This document shows positions 32,871-42,937 of a stretch of DNA of 64,000 nucleotides, in pieces. The DNA is from Paracoccus sp041927875 (GTDB taxonomy: Bacteria; Pseudomonadota; Alphaproteobacteria; Rhodobacterales; Rhodobacteraceae). Under the pieces are notes generated by a model. That model searched no databases, was not told the DNA's origin, and saw nothing but the letters and a program-made list of their open reading frames with translations. The stretch's first letter is position 1. Each line of letters opens with the position of its first letter. The stretch is taken from the NCBI RefSeq assembly GCF_041927875.1, contig NZ_JBHFHN010000006.1, one strand, 5' to 3'. Both the position numbers and the translations under genes were made by a program.

Positions 32871-33239
32871 TCAGCCGTCGCTGGCCAGCCGCCGCAGGCT
32901 GCGCTTGACCAGCTCCAGCTCGGCCCGCAACAGGGCGATTTCTGCGCGCAGATCATCATCGACCGGGATGCCGGTCAGGATCGTGGCCACCGCCAGCCGA
33001 TCACCCGAGGCGGCATCGGCGATCACGAAACTTTGCACGCCATCGGTCAGCGCCTGGGCCGGGACCGGAAAGCTGACCTGCCAGCGGTCATCGCCCTGAG
33101 CGGCGACATCGACCGCCAGCCCGTCCAGCGGCGCGCCGTTCAGCGTCACCGCCACCTGCGGCTGGTCCGGCCCGACAAAGGTGCCGACCCATTGGCCTGC
33201 GCGGAACTGGCCCCGGTCAAGCCGTGCGGTTCTGGACAT
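32871..33239 (-). CDS. Hypothetical protein, 122 residues
   Basis: Soluble protein with a beta-rich first part (FVGPDQPQVAVTLNG and a repeated strand pattern) and a C-terminal helix of charged residues (DDLRAEIALLRAELELVKRS) that may form a coiled coil. No family recognised. It follows the next gene upstream by 12 bases and probably shares its transcript. Confidence 0.6.
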   Translation of the reverse strand: MSRTARLDRGQFRAGQWVGTFVGPDQPQVAVTLNGAPLDGLAVDVAAQGDDRWQVSFPVPAQALTDGVQSFVIADAASGDRLAVATILTGIPVDDDLRAEIALLRAELELVKRSLRRLASDG

Positions 33240-33251
33240 CGCGGGTTCCCC

Positions 33252-34040
33252 TTACAGATCGGCGCGCGGAAAGCGCATCATGACAAGATCGGACAGATGC
33301 ACGGCATTCATCTGGGGCCGTTCCAGGATCAGGTCCAGCCAGCCCGATTCCACGCGCTTCTCGTTGATCTCGCACTCGGACAGGTCGAATTCGGCCAGCA
33401 CGGGATGGCCGGGGCGGGCCGGGTTGGGGCCGGGCAGGGCGCGCAGCACCTGTTCCACATTCGGGCCGTGACGTATGTTCAGCCGCGCATAGATCTGCAT
33501 CGGGCGTTCGGTCTGCACCAACAGCATCAGCCGCATCAGATGGTCGCGGCGCAGGCCCTCAATCAGCTCGGGCGCAAGCTGGATGGCCAGCGACAGGAAG
33601 CTGCCGGCAAAGCCCAGGGTTTCGATCCGCACCGCATAGGGCGCCTGACCGTCGGCGCGCAGCACCGGCACCTGGCGCAGGATCAGCTCCTGCAGCGGGC
33701 AGTCATGATGCAGCGACACGCCGTCACACAGCACCGCCGCGTTATCGGCGGCGACGCGCCCGCTGGGGCTGAGCGGCCCGCGCCAGGGCGCCGGGCGCCA
33801 GACGGCATCGGTGCCAAGCGGCAGATCGGCCACCACTGGATCAGCATATGAGGCCAGAAGCCGGGGCTGCGCGGCCGACATGAACCGGTCCAGCAATTGC
33901 CGCAACCGCCGCGCGTCGGAATTGGCGCGGCGCAGGCTGGCCATTGGCAGATCGTCCACGCGCTCGCTGGCCTCGTGCCAGCGGCGTTGGAGGCGGTCGC
34001 GGATCAGCCGCGCGAACAGGCCGCTTTCGCCCACCGTCAT
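33252..34040 (-). CDS. DUF6478-like protein, unknown function
   Basis: 262 residues, soluble. Distinct segments are HHDCPLQELILRQVP, RIETLGFAGSFLSLAIQLAPE and FDLSECEINEKRVESGWLDL. I place it with the DUF6478 group known mainly from Rhodobacteraceae; no catalytic motif can be read. The ATG at 34040 is preceded by GGGGGA. It lies between cls and a hypothetical gene. Confidence 0.65.
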   Translation of the reverse strand: MTVGESGLFARLIRDRLQRRWHEASERVDDLPMASLRRANSDARRLRQLLDRFMSAAQPRLLASYADPVVADLPLGTDAVWRPAPWRGPLSPSGRVAADNAAVLCDGVSLHHDCPLQELILRQVPVLRADGQAPYAVRIETLGFAGSFLSLAIQLAPELIEGLRRDHLMRLMLLVQTERPMQIYARLNIRHGPNVEQVLRALPGPNPARPGHPVLAEFDLSECEINEKRVESGWLDLILERPQMNAVHLSDLVMMRFPRADL

Positions 34041-34164
34041 CGGCCGTCCCCCGATTGGGGGGCGGGTCGGGCGCAGGTCAGGCAGGCGGCAGGGCGCATG
34101 GGCGGATCCGGGTTTGGGGCGCGGCTCTTGGTAATGGCAGGCGCGCCCTGGGGCAAGGCGCAGA

Positions 34165-35592
34165 TCACAAAAGCGGACCTGCCAGGGCGAACAGATTGTT
34201 GCGGATCCGGCGCAGCCAGGACCAGCCGGCAATGTCGCTGGGCGTCAGCAGCCGCGAGCGTGACATATACAGGGCCTGCCGTTCGTCCAGCGCCGCCGTC
34301 AGGTCGGGGGCATCGAACAGGATGTTGTTTTCATAGTTCAGATCGAAGCTGCGCTGATCCAGATTGGCCGACCCGACCATTGCCAGCCGTCCGTCGACGG
34401 TCATGATCTTGGCGTGGATCAGCCCCTGTTCATAGGCCATCAGCCGCACCCCGCAATCGGCCAGTTCGCCAAAAAGGCTTTCGGCGGCGGCGGCGACAAA
34501 CAGGCTGTCGTTGCGCGCCGGCACGATCAGCGTTGTATCCACCCCGCGCAGCGCCGCCGCGCAGATCGCGGTGTGCAGCGACACGTTCGGCACATAATAG
34601 GGCGTCGTGATCGTCAGCCGCCGCTGCGCGCCATACATCATCGCCGCCATCGAGGTCGACAGGCAGGCCTGGCTCTGATCCGGCCCCGAGGCGATCACCT
34701 GCGCCACCTGCCGCGCGCCGGGAAGGGGCGGCACCACGTCCAGCAGGGCGCCGACATCCTCGTCGGCATACATCATCCAGTCTTGCAGAAACACCGCCTG
34801 ATGCTGGCGCACCACCGGGCCTTCGACGCGCAGCTGCACATCGACCCAGGGGCCGAAGGCCTGTTTCGGGCGGAACGCCGGATCGGCGCAGTTGCGGCTG
34901 CCGATCCAGGTCACGGCATTGTCGACCACCACGATCTTGCGGTGATTGCGCAGGTCGATGCGCGACAGCACGGCGGCGACCAGCGGATTGCCCACCGGAA
35001 AGGCGCGGGCCAGCCGCACCCCCGCCGCCGCCATGTCCGCCCACAGCGCCGATCCGATCAGCGCGCGCGAACCCAGATCGTCGACCAGCACCCGGCAGGT
35101 CACGCCGCGCCGCGCCGCCGCCATCAGCGCCATGGCAAAGCGCGTGCCGGTGCCATCGGGCAGCCAGATATAGAACAGGACATGCACATGATCGCGCGCC
35201 TCGTCGATGGCGTCGATCACATCCTCCATCGCCAGGTGTTCATCCAGAATCAGCGCCCGATTGCCGGGCAGCGGACGAAAACCGCTGGTCGCGCGCCCCG
35301 CCGCAAAGGCCGGATGGCTTTGCCGCACCGGGCCGACGCCGGGGTGTTCGGTCAGCATGTCGAACAGCACCTTGCGCACATCGGCCATCTTCTGCGCCTT
35401 GGCGCGGCGCAGGCGCACCTCTCCGAACAGCAGATAGACGATCATCCCGACCAGCGGTATGGCGGCGACCATCAGCACCCAGGCCAGCCGCGCGACCGGC
35501 CCCAGTTGCGGGCGCAACAGCACCCGCACCACCACGCCCAGTTGCGCGGCATAGACCAAAAGCACGAACAGCGTGGCGACCATGGCGGGCAT
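34165..35592 (-). CDS. cls: Cardiolipin synthase (phospholipase D family)
   Basis: Makes cardiolipin in the inner membrane. 475 residues: two N-terminal membrane spans, then two HKD motifs, NHRKIVVVDN and HAKIMTVDGRLAMVGSAN. The first in-frame ATG is at 35592; one three codons later is equally possible. Start lies 88 bases from the divergent accD start. Confidence 0.93.
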   Translation of the reverse strand: MPAMVATLFVLLVYAAQLGVVVRVLLRPQLGPVARLAWVLMVAAIPLVGMIVYLLFGEVRLRRAKAQKMADVRKVLFDMLTEHPGVGPVRQSHPAFAAGRATSGFRPLPGNRALILDEHLAMEDVIDAIDEARDHVHVLFYIWLPDGTGTRFAMALMAAARRGVTCRVLVDDLGSRALIGSALWADMAAAGVRLARAFPVGNPLVAAVLSRIDLRNHRKIVVVDNAVTWIGSRNCADPAFRPKQAFGPWVDVQLRVEGPVVRQHQAVFLQDWMMYADEDVGALLDVVPPLPGARQVAQVIASGPDQSQACLSTSMAAMMYGAQRRLTITTPYYVPNVSLHTAICAAALRGVDTTLIVPARNDSLFVAAAAESLFGELADCGVRLMAYEQGLIHAKIMTVDGRLAMVGSANLDQRSFDLNYENNILFDAPDLTAALDERQALYMSRSRLLTPSDIAGWSWLRRIRNNLFALAGPLL

Positions 35593-35680
35593 GCTAACCG
35601 GTTGTCTCGGGTCAGGCCAGATTGCCTTTTGCGCCCTGCCGCCTTATCTCAGCGTCAACCGAACCGCGAAAGGCCCGCCG

Positions 35681-36619
35681 ATGAACTGGATCTCGAACTA
35701 TGTCCGTCCGAAGATCAATTCGCTGTTCTCGCGCCGCGAAGTGCCCGAGAACCTGTGGACCAAGTGCCCCGAATGCGGGACCATGCTGTTCCACCGCGAA
35801 CTGGACGACAATCTGAACGTCTGCACCAGTTGCGATCACCATCTGGCGATCACGCCGCGCGCGCGCTTTACCGCGCTGTTCGACGCGGGTGTGTTCAAAG
35901 AGGTGAAGGTGCCCGATCCGATCACCGATCCGCTGCAATTCCGCGATCAGAAGAAGTATCCCGACCGGATGAAGGCCGCGCAGAAATCCACCGGCGAGAA
36001 AGAGGCGATGCTGGTTGCCGAGGGTGACATCGGCCGCACCCCGATCGTCGCCGCTGCCCAGGATTTCAGCTTCATGGGCGGATCGATGGGCATGTATGTC
36101 GGCAACGCCATCATCGCCGCCGCCGAACGCGCCATCAAGCTGAAGCGCCCGTTGGTGCTGTTTTCCGCCGCCGGTGGCGCGCGGATGCAGGAGGGCATCC
36201 TGTCGCTGATGCAGATGCCGCGCACCACGGTCGCGGTGAACATGCTGCGCGACGCGGGCCTGCCCTATATCGTCGTGCTGACCCATCCGACCACCGGCGG
36301 CGTCACCGCCAGCTATGCGATGCTGGGCGATGTGCAGATTGCGGAACCCAATGCACTGATCTGCTTTGCCGGGCCGCGCGTCATCGAACAGACGATCCGC
36401 GAAAAGCTGCCCGAGGGGTTCCAGCGCGCCGAATACCTGCTGGAACACGGGATGCTGGACCGGGTGACGCATCGCAAGCATTTGCGCGACGAACTGGTGA
36501 CGATCCTGCGGATGCTGATGAAGCAGACCCCCGCCGTGGCCGCCGATCTGCCCGCGCCGAAACCCGCCGAGGTGCAAAAGCCCGCCGCGCCGAAGACTGT
36601 CACCGACAAACCGGCCTGA
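35681..36619 (+). CDS. accD: Acetyl-CoA carboxylase carboxyltransferase subunit beta
   Basis: 312 residues. N-terminal zinc ribbon Cys29, Cys32, Cys48, Cys51 (CPECG and CTSCD) and carboxyltransferase core with VLFSAAGGARMQEG and SYAMLGDVQIAEPNALI. Family start is MNWISNYVRP at the ATG 35681; longer versions overlap cls. The last 30 residues are Ala/Pro/Lys rich. folC follows, the usual order in proteobacteria. Confidence 0.97.
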   Translation: MNWISNYVRPKINSLFSRREVPENLWTKCPECGTMLFHRELDDNLNVCTSCDHHLAITPRARFTALFDAGVFKEVKVPDPITDPLQFRDQKKYPDRMKAAQKSTGEKEAMLVAEGDIGRTPIVAAAQDFSFMGGSMGMYVGNAIIAAAERAIKLKRPLVLFSAAGGARMQEGILSLMQMPRTTVAVNMLRDAGLPYIVVLTHPTTGGVTASYAMLGDVQIAEPNALICFAGPRVIEQTIREKLPEGFQRAEYLLEHGMLDRVTHRKHLRDELVTILRMLMKQTPAVAADLPAPKPAEVQKPAAPKTVTDKPA

Positions 36620-36651
36620 TCCTTTCTTCTTGGTTCAGATATCCCGGGGGG

Positions 36652-36670
36652 CCGGGGGCAGCGCCCCCGG
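36652..36670 (+). other. GC-rich stem-loop between accD and folC
   Basis: CCGGGGGC pairs with GCCCCCGG around AGC. The core GGGGGCAGCGCCCCC is the same as in the argH stem-loop at 21925. No T-run, so transcription may read through to folC. Confidence 0.5.
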
Positions 36671-36685
36671 ACATAGGAGGCCACG

Positions 36686-37957
36686 ATGACCGACCGTTCC
36701 GACGTGATCCTGTCGCGGCTGATGGGCCTGCATCCCAAGATCATCGACCTGACGCTGGACCGGATGCACCGCATCCTTGCCGGACTTGACCATCCCGAGC
36801 GCGCCCTGCCGCCGGTGATCCATGTCGCGGGCACCAATGGCAAGGGCAGCACCCAGGCGATGATCCGCGCCGGGCTGGAAAAGGCGGGCAAGCGCGTCCA
36901 TGCCTATACCTCGCCGCATCTGGCGCGGTTTCACGAACGCATCCGGCTGGCCGGGCAGATCATCCCCGAGGCGGATCTGGCCGCACTGCTGGATCAGGTC
37001 GAGGCCGCCAATGGGCCGACGCCGATCACCTTCTTTGAAATCACCACCGCCGCCGCGCTGCTGGCCTTTGCCCGCACGCCGGCGGATTACACCTTGCTTG
37101 AGGTCGGCCTGGGCGGGCGGCTGGATGCGACCAATGTGATCGACGCCCCGACGCTGACCATCATCACCCCGGTCAGCATCGATCATACGCAATATCTGGG
37201 CGACACGCTGGCCCAGATCGTCGGTGAAAAGGCCGGGATCATCAAGCGCGGCGTGCCCTGCGTGGTCGGCCCGCAGGCCGATGCCGCGCTGGCGGTGATC
37301 GAGGATCGCGCCGCCCGCCTGGGCGCGCCGCTGCATGTCGCGGGCCAGCACTGGCACGCGCGGGCCGAGGCCGGGCGGCTGATCTTCGAGGATGAAACGG
37401 GCCTGCTGGACCTGCCGCTGCCGGTGCTGCGCGGTCCCCATCAGATCGACAATGCCGGGGCCGCGATTGCCGCGCTGCGCGTCCTGGGCTTTGGCGCCGA
37501 TGCTGCCGAGGCCGCCGTGACCCGCGCCGAATGGCCCGCCCGGATGCAGCGCCTGCGCCACGGCCCGCTGGTCGATGCGGCGGCGGGCAGCGAATTGTGG
37601 CTGGATGGCGGCCATAACCCGGCAGGTGGTCAGGCGATCGCCGCGACGCTGGCCGCGATGCCCGCGCGCCCGACGCATCTGATCTGCGGGATGCTGAACA
37701 CCAAGGATGTCGCGGGTTACATGCGCCCGCTGTCCGGGCAGGCCGCCAGCCTGACCGCCGTCTCGATCCCGGATGAGGTGAACACCCTGCCCGCCGACGC
37801 CACGGCGGCCGCCGCCCGATCGGTCGGCATCCCCACCGACACCGCCGCCAGCGTGATCGACGCGATCCGCGCCATTCGCGCCCGGCATGGCGAGGGGCGC
37901 ATCCTGATCTGCGGATCGCTGTATCTGGCGGGGCAGGTGCTGCGCGAGAACGGTTGA
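36686..37957 (+). CDS. folC: Dihydrofolate synthase / folylpolyglutamate synthase
   Basis: Adds glutamate to dihydropteroate and folates. 423 residues; ATP-binding GTNGKGSTQAM near residues 51-61, TSPHLARFHERIR, and the C-terminal DGGHNPAGG all present. ATAGGAGG lies 7 bases before the ATG at 36686. Cotranscribed with accD. Confidence 0.95.
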   Translation: MTDRSDVILSRLMGLHPKIIDLTLDRMHRILAGLDHPERALPPVIHVAGTNGKGSTQAMIRAGLEKAGKRVHAYTSPHLARFHERIRLAGQIIPEADLAALLDQVEAANGPTPITFFEITTAAALLAFARTPADYTLLEVGLGGRLDATNVIDAPTLTIITPVSIDHTQYLGDTLAQIVGEKAGIIKRGVPCVVGPQADAALAVIEDRAARLGAPLHVAGQHWHARAEAGRLIFEDETGLLDLPLPVLRGPHQIDNAGAAIAALRVLGFGADAAEAAVTRAEWPARMQRLRHGPLVDAAAGSELWLDGGHNPAGGQAIAATLAAMPARPTHLICGMLNTKDVAGYMRPLSGQAASLTAVSIPDEVNTLPADATAAAARSVGIPTDTAASVIDAIRAIRARHGEGRILICGSLYLAGQVLRENG

Positions 37958-37961
37958 CGGG

Positions 37962-38495
37962 TCAGCCGATCGGCGTCACCGGCCCGGCATCCTTGACCGT
38001 CTCCATCGCCACGAAGGTCGATGTCGCGGCGACATGCGGCAGGCTGGAAAGGCGTTCGGCCATCACCTGTCGATAGGCGGCGATGTCCTCGGTCCGCACC
38101 TTCAGCAGATAGTCAAAGCCACCGGCAATCATGTGGCATTCCTCGATCTCGGGGATCGCCCGAACGGCGCGGTTGAAGGCTTGCAACGCGGCCTCGCGCG
38201 TGTCTGACAGCCGGATCTGCACAAAGGCCACATGCGCCAGCCCCAGCCGCCGCGCCGACAGGATCGCGCGATAACCGGCGATGACGCCCGCGCGCTCCAG
38301 CCTGCGCACCCGCGCCTGCACCGGGGTTTTCGACAGCCCGACCCTTGCCGCCAGATCGGTCATGCTGATCCGCGCCTCGGCCGCCAGGATCGTCAGAATC
38401 GCGCGGTCGAACCGGTCCAGATCCGGCGACGCATTCGCGCTGTCCTGCGGCGTGAAATCAGTCGAATCGCCCATCATCCGCCGATCATTGGTCAT
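37962..38495 (-). CDS. putR: Lrp/AsnC-family regulator of putA
   Basis: 177 residues from the ATG at 38495: an N-terminal extension, then an HTH (LTILAAEARISMTDLAARVGLSKTPVQARVRRLE) and a C-terminal Lrp ligand-binding domain. It is divergent from putA with 60 bases between, the arrangement known for PutR of Rhodobacter and Agrobacterium, which activates putA with proline. AAGGA before 38495 decides the start. Role inferred from position and family. Confidence 0.88.
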   Translation of the reverse strand: MTNDRRMMGDSTDFTPQDSANASPDLDRFDRAILTILAAEARISMTDLAARVGLSKTPVQARVRRLERAGVIAGYRAILSARRLGLAHVAFVQIRLSDTREAALQAFNRAVRAIPEIEECHMIAGGFDYLLKVRTEDIAAYRQVMAERLSSLPHVAATSTFVAMETVKDAGPVTPIG

Positions 38496-38555
38496 AACGT
38501 CCTTCAGCAAGCGGCTATCCTGGGGGCAAAGTCAATCTGACGCATCGGATCACCC

Positions 38556-41500
38556 ATGACCCTGACCCTGGACGCCATCGACCGCCTGACCCTGCAACCC
38601 GAAGCCCCGCTGCTGCACGCCCTACTGGCCGAGGCGGCTTTGGACGCCGCCGCCCGCAACCGCATTTCGGCGGCGGGCGCGGTGCTGGTCGCGCGCATCC
38701 GCGCCGAAATCGATCCCGGCCTGATGGAGGTGTTCCTGGCCGAATACGGCCTGTCCACCGATGAGGGGCTGGCTCTGATGTCGCTGGCCGAGGCGCTGCT
38801 GCGGGTGCCCGACGCCGAAACATCCGACGCGCTGATCGAGGACAAGATCGCGCCCTCGGACTGGGCCAGCCATCGCGGCAAGTCGCGGTCCACCCTGGTG
38901 AACCTGTCGACCCGCGGGCTGATGCTGACCGGCGGTGTGCTGGACCGACGCGACAGCGGCCTGATCCGGGGCGCGGTGCGGCGTCTGGGCCAGCCGGTCA
39001 TCCGCGCCGCCGTCACGCGCGCGATGCGCGAAATGGGCCGTCAGTTCGTGCTGGGCGAGACCATCCAGGATGCCATGGGCCGCGCCAGCGACGACCCGCT
39101 GGTGACCTATTCCTATGACATGCTGGGCGAGGCCGCGATGACCGCGCTTGACGCCAGCCGCTATGCCGAGGCCTATCGCCGCGCGATCGCCGCCATCGCC
39201 ACGGCCTGCAAGCCGGGCCAGGTGCGCGCCAATCCCGGCATCTCGGTCAAGCTGTCGGCGCTGCATCCGCGCTATGAAACCGCGCAGGACGACCGGGTGA
39301 TGGCCGAGCTGGTGCCGGTGCTGAGCGATCTGGCCCGCCAGGCCGCGCGCGCCGACATGGCGCTGACCGTCGATGCCGAGGAAAGCTATCGTCTGACGCT
39401 TTCCCTTCGGGTGATCGAGGCGGTGCTGGCCGATCCCGAACTGGCCGGGTGGGAGGGCTTCGGCGTCGTCGTGCAGGCCTATGGCCGCCGCGCCGGGCCG
39501 GTCATCGACTGGCTGTATGATCTGGCCAACCGGCTGGATCGCAAGATCATGATCCGGTTGGTCAAAGGCGCCTATTGGGATGCCGAAATCAAGCGCGCGC
39601 AGGTGCTTGGCCTGCCCGATTTCCCGGTTTTCACCCGCAAGATCGGCAGCGACGCCAGCTATATCGCGCTGGCCCGCCGCCTGCTGGGGCGCACCGACCG
39701 CATCTATCCGCAATTCGCCACCCACAACGCCCATACCGTCGCCGCGGTGATCGACATGGCCGATGGCCGCCCGTTCGAGTTCCAGCGCCTGCATGGCATG
39801 GGCGAGCGGCTGCATGACATCATCCGCGCCGATTACGGCCACCGGACGCGGATCTATGCCCCGGTTGGCGCGCATCGGGAATTGCTGGCCTATCTGGTGC
39901 GCAGGCTGTTGGAGAACGGCGCCAATTCATCCTTCGTCAACCAGATCGTCGATGAGAACGTGCCGCCCTCGGTCGTCGCAGCCTGTCCGCTGACGGCGCT
40001 GGAGGGGCTGGCCCAGGTCGACAATCCGGCGCTGCCGAAAGGCCCGGCGATTTTCGCGCCGGCGCGGGAAAACAGCCGGGGCTGGGACATTGCCGATCCG
40101 GTGGTGCTGGCCGGGCTAGTGGCGGCGCGCGCGCCCTTCATGACCCGTGATGAGGTCGCCGCGCCGATCATTGCGCAGCCTGAGGCGGATGGCCCCGCCC
40201 AGCCGGTGCTGAACCCCGCGAGCGGCGCTGTGGTGGGGCAGGTCCATGCGGCGACGGAGGCCCAGGTGCAGGCCGCGCTGACGGCGGCGCAATGCTGGGG
40301 CGCGCCGGTCTCGACCCGGGCCGAGACGCTGCGCCGGGCGGCGGATCTCTATGAATCCGAGGCCCCCCACATCTTTGCGCTGCTGGCGCGCGAAGTGGGC
40401 AAGACCTGGGCCGATGCCATTGCGGAACTGCGCGAAGCCGTTGATTTCCTGCGTTATTACGCGGACGAGGCGGCGGGCGATCCGGGCCCGGCGCGTGGCA
40501 TCTTTGCCTGCATCAGCCCCTGGAACTTTCCGCTGGCGATCTTTACCGGCCAGATTGCCGGGGCGCTGGCGACCGGCAACGGGGTGATCGCCAAGCCCGC
40601 CGAACAGACCCCGCTGATCGCGCATCTGGCGGTCAGCCTGCTGCATCGCGCGGGCGTGCCGCAGGCCGCGCTGCAACTGCTGCCGGGTGATGGTGCCACG
40701 GTCGGCGCGGCGCTGACTGCGGATCCGCGCATCGACGGCGTGGCCTTTACCGGCGGCACCGACACCGCCCAGGCGATCCGGCGCGCGATGGCCGACCACC
40801 TGGCCCCCGACGCGCCGCTGATCGCGGAAACCGGCGGGCTGAACGCGATGGTCGTCGATTCCACCGCGCTGCCCGAACAGGCGGTGCGCGACATCATCGC
40901 CAGTGCCTTCCAGTCGGCGGGGCAACGCTGTTCGGCGCTGCGCTGCCTGTATCTGCAAGACGACATTGCCCCGCATGTGACCGAGATGCTGTTCGGCGCG
41001 ATGGATCAGTTGCGGCTGGGCGACCCGGCGGCGATCGACCATGACATCGGCCCGGTGATCGACGCCGAGGCCGCCGCGACCATCCGCGATCACATCGCCC
41101 AGGCCCGCGCCGAGGGGCGGCTCATGAAACAGCTTGCCGCGCCCGATCAGGGCCATTTCGTCGGCCCCGCGGTGATCGCCGTTGACAGCATCGCCGATCT
41201 GGGGCGCGAGATCTTCGGCCCGGTCCTGCATCTGGCGACCTTCCCCGCCGATGGGCTGGACGCGGTGGTCCGGGCGATCAACGCCACCGGCTATGGGCTG
41301 ACGTTCGGTCTGCATTCGCGCATCGCCAGCCGCATCGATACGGTGGCGGGCGCGGTGCGGGCGGGCAACCGCTATGTGAACCGCAACCAGATCGGCGCGG
41401 TGGTGGGCAGCCAGCCCTTTGGCGGCGAAGGGCTGTCGGGCACCGGTCCCAAGGCGGGTGGCCCGGATTATCTGCGCCGCTTCACGCGCGGCGCGGCAGG

Positions 41501-41990
41501 GGTGGCTAGCGGGCGGTTCGATGCGCCCGAGACCGCCGAGGCCCTGCGCAAACGGCTGGACCCGAGCCGCCCGACGCAGGACGAACTGGCGCGCCACAAC
41601 CTGCCCGGCCCGACGGGCGAGACGAACCGCCTGACCCTGCATCCGCGCCCGGCGATCCTGTGCCTGGGTCCGGGGCGCGCGGCGGCAGATGCGCAGGCGC
41701 AGGCGGTTCATGCGCTGGGAGGGGTGGCCGTGGCCGCGCGCGGCGACGTCGCGCCCGAGGCGCTGACCACGCTGGATCATCTGGGCGGCGTGATCTGGTG
41801 GGGCAGTGCCGAGCGGGCGCGCGCCTATGGTCAGGCCTTGGCCGCGCGGCCCGGCGCGATCCTGCCGCTGATCACCAGCCGCCCGGACCGCGCCCATGTC
41901 GCGCTGGAACGCCATATGTGCATCGACACCACGGCATCGGGCGGCAATGCCGCGCTGCTGGCGGGTGAGGCGATGGGACCGGCGCGTTAA
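38556..41990 (+). CDS. putA: Bifunctional proline dehydrogenase / L-glutamate-5-semialdehyde dehydrogenase
   Basis: Oxidises proline to glutamate. 1144 residues: FAD-dependent proline dehydrogenase barrel about 110-470, then an aldehyde dehydrogenase about 530-990 with catalytic Cys792 (SAGQRCSALR), ETGGLNAMVVD, and a C-terminal ALDH-like tail domain. There is no N-terminal ribbon-helix-helix DNA-binding domain, so it should not autorepress; the divergent Lrp-type gene presumably controls it. Confidence 0.96.
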   Translation: MTLTLDAIDRLTLQPEAPLLHALLAEAALDAAARNRISAAGAVLVARIRAEIDPGLMEVFLAEYGLSTDEGLALMSLAEALLRVPDAETSDALIEDKIAPSDWASHRGKSRSTLVNLSTRGLMLTGGVLDRRDSGLIRGAVRRLGQPVIRAAVTRAMREMGRQFVLGETIQDAMGRASDDPLVTYSYDMLGEAAMTALDASRYAEAYRRAIAAIATACKPGQVRANPGISVKLSALHPRYETAQDDRVMAELVPVLSDLARQAARADMALTVDAEESYRLTLSLRVIEAVLADPELAGWEGFGVVVQAYGRRAGPVIDWLYDLANRLDRKIMIRLVKGAYWDAEIKRAQVLGLPDFPVFTRKIGSDASYIALARRLLGRTDRIYPQFATHNAHTVAAVIDMADGRPFEFQRLHGMGERLHDIIRADYGHRTRIYAPVGAHRELLAYLVRRLLENGANSSFVNQIVDENVPPSVVAACPLTALEGLAQVDNPALPKGPAIFAPARENSRGWDIADPVVLAGLVAARAPFMTRDEVAAPIIAQPEADGPAQPVLNPASGAVVGQVHAATEAQVQAALTAAQCWGAPVSTRAETLRRAADLYESEAPHIFALLAREVGKTWADAIAELREAVDFLRYYADEAAGDPGPARGIFACISPWNFPLAIFTGQIAGALATGNGVIAKPAEQTPLIAHLAVSLLHRAGVPQAALQLLPGDGATVGAALTADPRIDGVAFTGGTDTAQAIRRAMADHLAPDAPLIAETGGLNAMVVDSTALPEQAVRDIIASAFQSAGQRCSALRCLYLQDDIAPHVTEMLFGAMDQLRLGDPAAIDHDIGPVIDAEAAATIRDHIAQARAEGRLMKQLAAPDQGHFVGPAVIAVDSIADLGREIFGPVLHLATFPADGLDAVVRAINATGYGLTFGLHSRIASRIDTVAGAVRAGNRYVNRNQIGAVVGSQPFGGEGLSGTGPKAGGPDYLRRFTRGAAGVASGRFDAPETAEALRKRLDPSRPTQDELARHNLPGPTGETNRLTLHPRPAILCLGPGRAAADAQAQAVHALGGVAVAARGDVAPEALTTLDHLGGVIWWGSAERARAYGQALAARPGAILPLITSRPDRAHVALERHMCIDTTASGGNAALLAGEAMGPAR

Positions 41991-42012
41991 GCACCGGTTA
42001 CAGCGGCTGGCG

Positions 42013-42855
42013 TCACAGCGGCTTTGGGGCGCTGCGCAGCAGGATCAGTTCCAGCCGGTTGTTGCGCGGCGCCATCGGGTTCGGATCGGCCGGGCGGCGG
42101 TCTGCGTAGCCCGTCACCCGCTCGATCCGGGCGGGCGGAAAGCCGGTCTGCGCCAGATGCTGCCGCACCGCCTGCGCGCGCGCCGTGGTCAGATCCCATG
42201 ACGGGTCGTGGCGCAGCACCTCGGGGTAGGTGCGGGTATGCGATTCGATGGCCACCGGATTGGTGACGATGGCAAAGACGCGCGTCACCACGCCCAGCAA
42301 CTCGCGCATCAGCGGCGTGGGCTGGGCGGTTTCGGCGTCAAACAGCGCGGCATCCGGCTGATCGAAGAACTCGACCACCAGACCTTCGTCGGTCAGCTTG
42401 ACGTCGATATGGCGCAGCAGGTTCTGCCGGTCGGTCAGCGCGCCGCTGGCCCCGGTCAGCGCGGCCTCGATCTCGGACGCCATTTGCTGAAAGGCGGTCA
42501 TGTCCTGTGTGGCCTCGGCCCCGCTGGCCTGGCGTTCGGTGCTTGGTCGAGCCGCCGAGGCGCCCTGACCGTTCTGCGCCAGGGTGTTTTCCGACAGCAC
42601 ATTATCGCCGCCAAACGCCCCCTGACCCCCGCCCGAGATCCGCGCGATCGGAATCGAGGGGTTGAAATAGTCCGCCAGCCCCTTGCGTTGCTGTTCGGTG
42701 GTGGCGTTCAGCAGCCACATCAACATGAAAAAGGCCATCATCGCGGTGACGAAATCGGCATAGGCCACTTTCCAGGCACCGCCGTGATGGCCGTCACCCG
42801 CGACCACCTTTTTCCGTTTGATGATGACCGGAGCCGCCGCATTGCGCGCCGCCAT
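42013..42855 (-). CDS. motB: MotB-type flagellar motor / OmpA-domain protein
   Basis: 280 residues. WKVAYADFVTAMMAFFMLMWLL is a MotB membrane span with the proton-carrying Asp34; the C-terminal OmpA-like peptidoglycan-binding domain ends NNRLEL. The stator partner MotA is not adjacent; the gene is alone between putA and a GMC oxidoreductase. An upstream GTG (42879) is a possible alternative start. Confidence 0.88.
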   Translation of the reverse strand: MAARNAAAPVIIKRKKVVAGDGHHGGAWKVAYADFVTAMMAFFMLMWLLNATTEQQRKGLADYFNPSIPIARISGGGQGAFGGDNVLSENTLAQNGQGASAARPSTERQASGAEATQDMTAFQQMASEIEAALTGASGALTDRQNLLRHIDVKLTDEGLVVEFFDQPDAALFDAETAQPTPLMRELLGVVTRVFAIVTNPVAIESHTRTYPEVLRHDPSWDLTTARAQAVRQHLAQTGFPPARIERVTGYADRRPADPNPMAPRNNRLELILLRSAPKPL

Positions 42856-42937
42856 GGTCGTATCCCCACACTTACCCACGCCCCTTGTAGCGCATCGGGG
42901 CTTAAGCAGGGGTTAACAGATCAAATGCGTGGCAGTT

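Noticed and set aside
40116..41915. 600-codon minus-strand frame inside putA
   Set aside because: Antisense shadow of the aldehyde dehydrogenase domain; no family features.
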